Source of the DNA: Myxococcales bacterium
GTDB taxonomy: Bacteria; Myxococcota_A; Polyangia; Polyangiales; Polyangiaceae
Length of the DNA: 64,000 nucleotides
Reading direction: 5' to 3'
Assembly: GCA_016794345.1 (NCBI GenBank)
Contig: JAEUKE010000150.1
Span: forward strand, 1 to 64,000
Shown here: positions 16,585 to 23,237 of the stretch, piece after piece
How positions within the stretch are numbered: position 1 is the first letter of the stretch
Layout: each line of letters opens with the position of its first letter
Notes under the pieces: generated by a model
Told to the model about the DNA's origin: nothing
Databases searched by the model: none
The model's input: the letters and a program-made list of their open reading frames with translations, nothing else
Made by a program: the position numbers and the translations under genes

Positions 16585-17955
16585 TCAGTCGGCGCAGAAG
16601 AAAATCAGACTCCCGTCCGCTTGCGCGCGGACTCCCGGCGTCGCGCAATCGCCCGTGTCGACGGAGAAGTCCTCGGAGATACCCTTGAAACCCGCCTCGA
16701 TCTCATCCTCGATGTGGCCCTCCAGCAGGCCCACGCATTCCTGGCCAGTGGCCGGACCGCAGACGATGGTGCCGAGCGAGATGATGACCTCCGCCCACCA
16801 CGCGAAGTCGACGTTGGCGGCGAAGTAGGTGCTCTCGAAGACGAGCCGCCAGCCGGCTCCGTCGGGAACGAAGTGGACGTGCAGGTGCAAGTCGATGTCC
16901 ACCTCCGGGTTCGGGCCCCAGCTGTCACCCTCGAGGTCGAAGTCGACAACGATCCATTGGTCGAGCGTCGGGTGAGCACTGACCTCGACCGCCTCGCCGT
17001 AGATCTCGCCCCACTTTGCTTCGTCCTTGCTCCAGATCAGGTTGCCCATGATCCCCTCGAGGCGCTCCTCGATCTCCTCTTGGCTCACGACCAGGGAGCG
17101 GACCGGTGGCTGCCAGCCGACGAACGACGGCGTGGCACGCAGCTCAGCGTGGCCGACGTGGAACCGTCCCGTAGTCTCGCTGTCATCGTCGAGCCAGTGG
17201 CAGGTTGACGCGGTGTTGCCGAACGTGCGCGAGAAGACCGGGACCTCGTCGAGGAGGAGGCGAAACGAGCGCAGGCATAGACCATCGGTACCAAACTTCT
17301 TGATCGTGATGTTCGCAATGTCGTGCAGCGATTCCAGGTTGCGGAAGCCGAGGTCGTAGCGAAATGTCGAATTGCGCTCGAGATCGTCATGCGAGTAGCT
17401 AAGGCCAGTAAAGTTGGCCCACCACGTGTCGTTCAAGCTGACGCCAACCCTGTCATCGGTGCCGGCATCGGTGACATCTGCGACTTGAATCTCGAGACGG
17501 ACGCGGCTGAAGCTCGGACTCCCTGGCCTGTCTGTGACCGCGCACCGCTCAGTCGAGGTTCGCGAACCGTATTCATTGGTGACGACGACGCGATAGCAGA
17601 CACGCGTGTCCTGGCTGAGCCCCCCGTTCGTATACGCGACGGTGCCGGAGGTTACGCCGTAGTTGCGCACCGTAGTCCACGCCCCCGTGCCGAGCCGTCG
17701 CTGAACTTTGGTGGCGGTTGCACCAAGCGGCGAATGCCAACTCATTGTGACCGACGTTGCCGTCTTCGAGGTGAGTTTGAACGTACCGCTCGGCGCGATC
17801 GGTGGGTAACCCTCAACACCGGGGTCATCCGGATCAAAGTCGTCCAGTGCGAACTGGGCATCGACGACCTCCGCGTCAGACTCCTCGGGCTCGACGCAGC
17901 TCGCGCTGGTGAGCCCAACCAATAGGAGCAGACAGAGCATGAGTTCGGCTTTCAT
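16585..17955 (-). CDS. Lipoprotein with FnIII and PLAT-like domains
   Basis: A 456-residue secreted protein. ATG 17955 gives MKAELMLCLLLLVGLTSASC, a lipoprotein signal; the open frame extends upstream but without a signal. An acidic spacer leads to a fibronectin type III domain (about 45-130, with SKTATSVTMSWHSP and VCYRVVVTNEYG). A PLAT/LH2-like beta domain follows (about 140-250, VRLEIQVADVTDAGTDDRVGVSLNDTWW). The roughly 200-residue C-terminal region is unassigned and has two Cys near the end. GC and codon use look lower than in the neighbours, and it sits next to transposon relics, so acquisition by transfer is possible. Its function is unknown; the domains suggest carbohydrate or lipid surface binding. 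Confidence 0.75.
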   Translation of the reverse strand: MKAELMLCLLLLVGLTSASCVEPEESDAEVVDAQFALDDFDPDDPGVEGYPPIAPSGTFKLTSKTATSVTMSWHSPLGATATKVQRRLGTGAWTTVRNYGVTSGTVAYTNGGLSQDTRVCYRVVVTNEYGSRTSTERCAVTDRPGSPSFSRVRLEIQVADVTDAGTDDRVGVSLNDTWWANFTGLSYSHDDLERNSTFRYDLGFRNLESLHDIANITIKKFGTDGLCLRSFRLLLDEVPVFSRTFGNTASTCHWLDDDSETTGRFHVGHAELRATPSFVGWQPPVRSLVVSQEEIEERLEGIMGNLIWSKDEAKWGEIYGEAVEVSAHPTLDQWIVVDFDLEGDSWGPNPEVDIDLHLHVHFVPDGAGWRLVFESTYFAANVDFAWWAEVIISLGTIVCGPATGQECVGLLEGHIEDEIEAGFKGISEDFSVDTGDCATPGVRAQADGSLIFFCAD

Positions 17956-18220
17956 CGCGCAGCGCGACTGCAAGCTCGAGGCCACATGCGAGGTCTGTGT
18001 CTCACCTCGCGCGCTCGACCCGTGTCCAGTCCTAGTCCCGTGGAGACGGAGACTCAGCGCAAACAAAACAGAGTCTCTCTCGAAGCCAAAGGTACCTTGG
18101 CCCGCGACTCGCGCCGCCTTCCCGCCTTGCGCCGGCGGCTGGTTCGCGACCGTCCACGCGACACAGTCCGATCGCTTGCGCGCAACCTGTTGCGCGGCAA
18201 GCAAGCTCTTGCGTCGGCAA

Positions 18221-18346
18221 GAGAGCAAGGATGTCTACCAGCTCTTCCTCGGGCGCACCGGCCGCGCCTCGATGGCGGTCACCTCCAGCCGCGACACGGC
18301 CGAGTGGCTCGCCATGTTCGACGACGTCATGCTCGCGCAGAGCATC
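18221..18346 (+). pseudogene. IstB-like (IS21 family) ATPase relic
   Basis: A 42-codon stretch reading ESKDVYQLFLGR and then MAVTSSRDTAEWLAMFDDVMLAQS. This matches the C-terminal third of IS21 IstB helper ATPases (sensor motif TS.RD..EW and FDD..LAQSA). The Walker motifs are absent upstream, and the match breaks down right after LAQSI, where other frames take over. No IstA partner is nearby. It is a decayed fragment of a mobile element. Confidence 0.7.
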
Positions 18347-18502
18347 CGACGATCGAGGGCAACGTCTACGACGACAACGAAGAGCCCATTCAATGAGCGC
18401 GCGCGGTCGGAGGATGCGACGTGTGGACGACGACGGCCCCTCGTTCGAGCTTGGCGGCATCGTCCGCCGGGTGAAGCTCACCCGCTTCGGTGGACAGGTT
18501 GA

Positions 18503-18628
18503 CTATGCCGCAATCGCCAACAGTTGTGTCCTCAATTCGAACTCGATCGGGCTGACGTAGGCGAGGTGCGAGTGCAGCCGCTCGATGTTGTAGAAGCTGT
18601 CGATGTAGTTGCCAATGGCCTCCTTGGC
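18503..18628 (-). pseudogene. IS3-family transposase (OrfB) C-terminal relic
   Basis: The minus frame reads AKEAIGNYIDSFYNIERLHS then HLAYVSPIEFELRTQLLAIAA and a TAG stop. This is the C-terminal end of the DDE integrase of IS3 elements (family pattern: I..YI..YN..R.HS.L.Y.SP..FE). Only the last 41 residues remain; the catalytic D, D and E residues are gone. The opposite-facing IstB relic lies 160 bp away, so at least two different elements have decayed here. Confidence 0.8.
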
Positions 18629-18640
18629 GGGGGCGGGCCG

Positions 18641-18778
18641 ATGTTCATCTGGAGCCTCGTCGTCACGCTCGTGAGCTTCGCGCTCGTCGCGCTCGGCTTG
18701 TGGGCTGCCTTTCGCGCGGCACGCGCGTCCCGGGTGAAGAAGGTGGCTGCGTGGGCCTCGGCGGGGCCGGACCGTTGA
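18641..18778 (+). CDS. Possible small single-span membrane protein
   Basis: A 45-residue frame from ATG 18641 with one clear membrane helix (SLVVTLVSFALVALGLWAAF) followed by a basic tail. No ribosome site stands out. It could be a real small protein or the end of a gene broken by the IS insertion beside it. Confidence 0.3.
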   Translation: MFIWSLVVTLVSFALVALGLWAAFRAARASRVKKVAAWASAGPDR

Positions 18779-18805
18779 CCAATCTCTTTCGAGCGTTGAC
18801 AGCTT

Positions 18806-18910
18806 CTAGCGCATGACCAGCTCTGCGACCTGCGGGCCGGTGTGTTTCCGCAGCACCCAGAGCATGAGGTCCACTTGTGACAGCGCAGCCCCCGCGGTGA
18901 CGACGTTCCC
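18806..18910 (-). pseudogene. DJ-1/PfpI-domain (GlxA-like) gene relic
   Basis: The minus frame GNVVTAGAALSQVDLMLWVL then RKHTGPQVAELVMR and a TAG stop. It resembles the end of DJ-1/PfpI domains, as in GlxA-type proteins (family pattern: G.VVTA.G...G.DL.L.LV....G...A..V). Only 34 residues are left. The catalytic Cys region is missing and the frame breaks upstream next to the Uma2 gene. A remnant of a lost gene. Confidence 0.6.
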
Positions 18911-19015
18911 GTGAGGGCTCGACCTCCGGCTTCGGCGATCGCTGGGTCGACGTCGTGCGCAGCCCGCATGCCCACCCCAACCTTCGGTGGTAAGCTGACC
19001 AGCGTGGCCCTCCGC

Positions 19016-19615
19016 ATGCCCGACGAGCTCGTTCCGGTACCGCGTTCTGCGGTCCGGTTCCCTCTGGAGATGCCGCTACCGAAAGGGTTCCTTGGCCATG
19101 AGCCAGGAACGTGGCCGCTCGTGGACGGTCAGCTCGAGTTCTACGACGGAAAACTGTTCTACATGCCGCCGAGCGCAGATCGACAGCAAGACGCGAGCGC
19201 CGACGTTCTTGGCACGCTCTACGTGTGGAGGAAGTCGCACCGAGAGTTCGTCGTCGCGGGAAACGAAGCTGGCATGATCCTTGGGGGCGAGACGAGAGGC
19301 GCGGATGCGGCCGTCTGGCGCCGTGATCGACTCGGACCGTACGAAGGGAAGAACCGCCGTGTGCCTCCCGTCCTCGCGGTCGAGGTCGCGGGCGAGCTCG
19401 AGAGCGAAGCGATGCTCCGCGCAAAGGCTCGCTGGTACTTGGACCGGGGAGTCGAGGCAGTCTGGCTCGTCCTTCCTTCGGAGCGTCGAGCCATCGTACT
19501 CACGAGCATACGGGAGACCGAGGTTCGAGACGGCGAGCGCATGCCGGAGCACCCCTCGCTCCCCGATCTCGCGCCGCCGCTGTCGGATCTGCTCGAGCAA
19601 GTGACCGATCCGTAG
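19016..19615 (+). CDS. Uma2-family restriction-endonuclease-like protein
   Basis: A 199-residue member of the DUF820/Uma2 family with a PD-(D/E)xK nuclease fold. Recognisable parts are GTWPLVDGQLEFYDGKLFYMPP, the first acidic site region GADAAVWRRD, the active strand PPVLAVEVAGELES, and AKARWYLDRGVEAVWLVLP near the end. The family is common in multicellular bacteria and its role is unsettled. ATG 19016 is preferred; ATG 18968 would add 16 residues. It has no partner gene. It lies between transposon relics and structured repeat copy B, so it is part of the accessory stretch. Confidence 0.85.
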   Translation: MPDELVPVPRSAVRFPLEMPLPKGFLGHEPGTWPLVDGQLEFYDGKLFYMPPSADRQQDASADVLGTLYVWRKSHREFVVAGNEAGMILGGETRGADAAVWRRDRLGPYEGKNRRVPPVLAVEVAGELESEAMLRAKARWYLDRGVEAVWLVLPSERRAIVLTSIRETEVRDGERMPEHPSLPDLAPPLSDLLEQVTDP

Positions 19616-19784
19616 ATCGCCGTTAGTCGTCATCGGCAGCACGAAGTCGTGGCTGGCGGTGCCGTCGTCTGCTGGGGCCGAGACTCGATCGGGCAGCGAC
19701 GCGCAGCCGTCACCGATGGTGAGCGAGGTCGTCGACGTGCTCCTCCGCGCGTGCCGTGATCGGGCGGCGGATCGGATCAAGCTG

Positions 19785-20155
19785 ATCGCGGGGCAGCTCC
19801 ATACCCTCCGGGCTTGGCTCTCGGCGGCCGTGGCAGGCCGCCCGACTGGTTCGCGAAAGCGAGGGCGGGAGGGGTTGGCCCTTCTCCGAAGCGCAGTGAG
19901 TATGTCCCGAAGGCAGCTCCATACCCTCCGGGCTTGGCTCTCGGCGGCCGTGGCAGGCCGCCGAGCCTATGCGCCGGAGGGACCGGCGAGACGGAGCGAA
20001 GGAGAAGGGCCAACCCCTCACGCCCGAGCGGCAACGCGTCCGGCGAGACGGAGCGAAGGAGAAGGGCCAGCCCCTCCCGCCCGAGCGGCAACGCGTCCGG
20101 TGAGACGGAGCTACGGAGAAGGGCCAACCCCTCCCCGCCCGAGCGCCCACCGCGC
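19785..20155 (+). repeat. Structured foldback repeat, copy B
   Basis: It runs up to the TAA stop of the minus-strand kamA gene. Order on the plus strand: a partial left block (19792-19843), a left arm (19867-19887), the central block (19912-19981) and three right arms in tandem at about 57-bp spacing (20001-20023, 20058-20080, 20115-20137). The inner stems are CCCTCCGG (19924) with CCGGAGGG (19974), and GGCTCTCGGCGGCC (19936) with GGCCGCCGAGCC (19956). It lies between convergent genes. The 170 bp before it (19616-19784) hold nothing recognisable. Confidence 0.88.
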
Positions 20156-21322
20156 TTACGGATCCACGTACTCCACTTCGACTCCGCGAGGCGTGCGGAA
20201 CAGTGTGCGCCCCGGCGCGCGCGACACGACGTAGTCCGGCGCGAGCGGCACCTTGCCCATGCCGCCGGGTGTGTCCACCACCAGCTTCGGGATCGCGATG
20301 CCGCTCAGCTTGCCCTGCAGCGCCTCGAGGATCTCCACGCCGCGTGACACCGGCGTGCGCAGGTGACCGGTGCCGCGCACCGGGTCCATCTGCAGGAGGT
20401 AATACGGTCGCGCGCGCGCGCGGACGAGCCCGCGGAAGAGCGCCGTGAGCACCTCGGGGTCGTCGTTGATCCCGCGCAGCAGCACCGTCTGGTTCATCAC
20501 CGGAAAGCCCGCGTCGGCCAGCCGCTCGAGCCCTTTGAGCGCTGCCGGCGCGAGCTCCTTCGGATGGTTGAAATGGGTCATCACCCACAGCGGATGCAGA
20601 GGCTTGAGCGCCGCGAGCAGCTCGCTCGTGATGCGCGACGGGAGCGCGACGGGCACACGCGTCGCCAGGCGGATTGTCTCCACCGACTCGATGCGCCGGA
20701 GCCGCTCGAGGATGCGCACGATGCGCGGCGTCGCCATCGCCAACGGATCGCCGCCACTCAGGATGACGTCGCGCACGGCCGGGTTCGCCTCGAGCCACGC
20801 CATCGCCGGCTCGAGATCGGTCATCGGGACCGCGCCGCCGCCGTCGCCCACGAGGCGCGAGCGCGTGCAGAACCGGCAGTAGACGGCGCACCGATCCGTC
20901 GCGAGGAGGAGCGCGCGGTCGGGGTAGCGGCGAACGAGGTGCGGCGCGACGGTGTGCGCCTCTTCCCCGAGCGGGTCCACCAGATCGCCGGGGCTCGTCA
21001 CCTTCTCCGCGGCCTGCGGGACCACCTGCTTGCGGATGGGGCAGCGCGGATCTTCGCGGTCGACGAGCGAGAGGTAGTGCGGCGTGATGCGAAGGCTCAG
21101 TCCTTCTTTCTCGGCGCGGCGCGCGCCTTCGAGCTCCTCCGGCGTGAGCCGGATGACCTTCGCGAGCTCGTCCACCGTGGTGATCGAGCGCGCGAGATCG
21201 CGCGCCCACGCCGGCTTCTTCTTCTCGCGCGCCGGCCCGCGCCCGAGCGAGACGAACCCGCCGGCCTCTTCGTCTCCCCCTCCACGAAGTGGGGGGGGTC
21301 GGGGGGGGGATTCAGCAGCCAC
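20156..21322 (-). CDS. kamA: Lysine 2,3-aminomutase family radical SAM enzyme
   Basis: A 388-residue radical SAM, PLP-dependent aminomutase of the KamA/EpmB group. The [4Fe-4S] ligands are in RCAVYCRFCTR, the SAM site is near ILSGGDPLAM, and the PLP lysine is in IPKLVVDTPGGMGK. It probably converts L-lysine to beta-lysine; EpmB-type action on elongation factor P is the alternative, though no efp or epmA is nearby. The only canonical start is GTG 21322. That start makes the first 20 or so residues (AAESPPRPPPLRGGG) a translation of a G/C hairpin repeat, with real similarity beginning around PAWARDLARSITTVDEL. Its stop touches structured repeat copy B. Confidence 0.92.
   Translation of the reverse strand: MAAESPPRPPPLRGGGDEEAGGFVSLGRGPAREKKKPAWARDLARSITTVDELAKVIRLTPEELEGARRAEKEGLSLRITPHYLSLVDREDPRCPIRKQVVPQAAEKVTSPGDLVDPLGEEAHTVAPHLVRRYPDRALLLATDRCAVYCRFCTRSRLVGDGGGAVPMTDLEPAMAWLEANPAVRDVILSGGDPLAMATPRIVRILERLRRIESVETIRLATRVPVALPSRITSELLAALKPLHPLWVMTHFNHPKELAPAALKGLERLADAGFPVMNQTVLLRGINDDPEVLTALFRGLVRARARPYYLLQMDPVRGTGHLRTPVSRGVEILEALQGKLSGIAIPKLVVDTPGGMGKVPLAPDYVVSRAPGRTLFRTPRGVEVEYVDP
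21274..21316 (+). repeat. G/C hairpin repeat, family member 2 (inside kamA 5' end)
   Basis: CTCCCCCTCCAC and GTGGGGGGGG arms around GAA, then a G-run and ATTCAGC. It lies between the PPIase stop and the conserved part of kamA and is translated as the KamA N-terminus if GTG 21322 is the start. Confidence 0.65.
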
Positions 21323-21365
21323 TCGCTCGCCTCGTGAACAACGGTTCGGTCCGGGCGCGGCCCGC

Positions 21366-22343
21366 CTACGGCGTCGCCGGCGGCGACGCCACCTTCGCGA
21401 GCGCCGCGTCGTCGATCTCGACCTTGTGCTTCTTGCGCAGCTCGTCTGCGAGGTCGTCCTCGAGCTTCTTCATCTTCTGCTTCAGGAGCTCGACGCGGAT
21501 CTGACGATCCGCCTCCTCCAGGCGGCGCTCGTGCCCGGCCGTCTGACCGGCGAGGCGGACGATGTAGTGTTTGTTCTCGTAGGTGACGATCTCGCCGTAC
21601 ACGTCGCCCACCTTGGCGAGCTTGAACGCGGCCGCGCGCACCGGCTCCGGCACCTTCACGTTGGCGCCCTTCTTGTCGCCTGGCGGACCGACGATGCCGA
21701 GATCGCCCGCGAGGTCGGGCGGGACGTTGAGCCGCTTGTCGGCCGCGGCGTTCACCGAGTGCTCGAAGAAGAGCTTGCCCCACGCGGCGGCGTCGGGCGC
21801 CTTCTGCACGGCCTCGAGCACTTCCTTCGCCTTCTTCTCGTCGTCCAGCAGGATGGCCGAGACGCGGCGCCGCTCCGGCTCCACGTAGTCGTCCTTGTGG
21901 GCGTCGTAGTAGGCGCGCACCTCTTCGATCGGGATCTCGGCGGGAGCCGGCAGCGCGTTGCGCGCCTCGGTCAGCACGGCGTCGCGCAGCACCTGTCGGA
22001 TGGACTCTTGCGCCTCCGGCGTCTTGTCGAGGCCACGGCGCTTCGCCTCGATCGCGAGCAGCTCCAGATCCACCATCTCGTTCAGGAGCTCGCGACGCTT
22101 CTCCACCGTCTGGTAGCGGAGCCTGTCGAACGGGTCCATCCGGTCGAGCGTCTCGGCGAAGTCACCGAGGGTGATCTTCTCCTCGTCCACGCGGGCGATG
22201 ACACGCGCGGCCTGCTCGGGGGTGAGGCCGAGCGGAGGAGGAGTGCCCGCGTCCGCCTGGCCGGCAGGTTGCGAGTCCCCACACCCGCCGAGGAGGAGGC
22301 CAAACGCGGCGAGACCGCCGAGGATCGCTTGACGAAGCGACAT
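21366..22343 (-). CDS. PpiC/SurA-type peptidyl-prolyl isomerase lipoprotein
   Basis: A 325-residue exported foldase candidate. ATG 22343 gives MSLRQAILGGLAAFGLLLGGC, a lipoprotein signal; an open frame upstream is not needed. A SurA-like N-terminal helical region (VIARVDEEKITLGDFAETLDR, then EKRRELLNEMVDLELLAIEAKRRGL) precedes a parvulin-like domain (about 160-280: RRVSAILLDDEKKAKEVLEAV, DLGIVG, VGDVYGEIVTYENKHYIVRL). A C-terminal coiled segment follows. It most likely assists outer-membrane protein folding from the periplasmic face. It is divergent from pyrH. Confidence 0.88.
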   Translation of the reverse strand: MSLRQAILGGLAAFGLLLGGCGDSQPAGQADAGTPPPLGLTPEQAARVIARVDEEKITLGDFAETLDRMDPFDRLRYQTVEKRRELLNEMVDLELLAIEAKRRGLDKTPEAQESIRQVLRDAVLTEARNALPAPAEIPIEEVRAYYDAHKDDYVEPERRRVSAILLDDEKKAKEVLEAVQKAPDAAAWGKLFFEHSVNAAADKRLNVPPDLAGDLGIVGPPGDKKGANVKVPEPVRAAAFKLAKVGDVYGEIVTYENKHYIVRLAGQTAGHERRLEEADRQIRVELLKQKMKKLEDDLADELRKKHKVEIDDAALAKVASPPATP

Positions 22344-22429
22344 CGCGCGCGATCTACCACGGGGGCGCGCGGTCCGCACGATCCCCAGTCCCCTTCCGTC
22401 CGGGCCCTCTTTCATCTAACTACGTCCCC

Positions 22430-23191
22430 GTGGCCCGCGTCGATGACACGATCGTCCCGCCTGCTCCTCACCCCCGCCTGGCTTACAGGCGAATCCTGCT
22501 GAAGCTGAGCGGCGAAGCGCTCTGCGGGGAGGAGGGCGGCTTCGGCATTCGCCCCGAGACCCTGCGGCAAGTCGCCGCCGAGCTGGCGGAGGTCCACAAG
22601 CGCGGCGTGCAGATCGGCATCGTCGTCGGCGGCGGCAACATCTTCCGCGGCCTCAAGGGCGCCAGCTCCGGGATGGACCGGTCGCAGAGCGACTACATGG
22701 GCATGCTGGCGACGGTCATCAACTCGCTCGCCCTGCAAGACGCGCTCGAAAAACACGGCTGCCCGACGCGCGTGATGACCGCGCTGGAGATCCGCCAGGT
22801 CGCGGAGCCCTACATCCGCCGTCGCGCCATGCGCCACCTGGACAAGGGCTACGCGGTCATCTTCGCGGCCGGCACCGGCAATCCCTACTTCTCGACGGAC
22901 ACGGCCGCCGCGCTCCGCGCGATGGAGATCAACGCGCAGGCCCTCTTCAAGGCCACCAAGGTCGAGGGCATCTACGATCGCGACCCTCACAAACACCACG
23001 ACGCGCAGATGTTCACGCGGCTCAGCTACGACCGGTTCCTGGTCGACCGCATCGGCGTGATGGACTCCACGGCCGTCACGCTCTGCCGCGAGAACAAGAT
23101 GCCCATCCGTGTCTTCAAGCTGAGCGACCGTGGCAACATCCTTCGCGTCTGCGAAGGCGAAGACATCGGCACGGTGGTCGGCGAGACCTGA
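22430..23191 (+). CDS. pyrH: UMP kinase
   Basis: A 253-residue bacterial UMP kinase (ATP + UMP to ADP + UDP), the amino-acid-kinase fold type. Diagnostic parts are RRILLKLSGEAL, GIVVGGGNIFRG, DYMGMLATVINSLALQDALE, AAGTGNPYFSTDTAAALRA, and KVEGIYDRDP. It starts at GTG 22430 and has a short non-conserved N-terminal extension of about 18 residues. It is usually found with tsf and frr; neither is adjacent here, so the common cluster is broken. Confidence 0.97.
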   Translation: MARVDDTIVPPAPHPRLAYRRILLKLSGEALCGEEGGFGIRPETLRQVAAELAEVHKRGVQIGIVVGGGNIFRGLKGASSGMDRSQSDYMGMLATVINSLALQDALEKHGCPTRVMTALEIRQVAEPYIRRRAMRHLDKGYAVIFAAGTGNPYFSTDTAAALRAMEINAQALFKATKVEGIYDRDPHKHHDAQMFTRLSYDRFLVDRIGVMDSTAVTLCRENKMPIRVFKLSDRGNILRVCEGEDIGTVVGET

Positions 23192-23201
23192 GCGAGCGCT
23201 T

Positions 23202-23226
23202 CCCCTCTCCTTTCCGGGAGAGGGGA
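23202..23226. terminator. G/C hairpin between pyrH and tssM
   Basis: CCCCTCTCC and GGAGAGGGG arms around TTTCCG lie 11 bp after the pyrH stop, in the space between convergent genes, so they may end transcription from either side. A shorter member of the same hairpin family. Confidence 0.55.
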
Positions 23227-23237
23227 GAGAGCCTGGC

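Noticed and set aside
19981..20155. Three regularly spaced repeats of about 57 bp resembling a CRISPR array
   Set aside because: The whole unit, not just a short repeat, is conserved, so there are no unique spacers. The repeats are arms of a foldback, and no cas gene is present.
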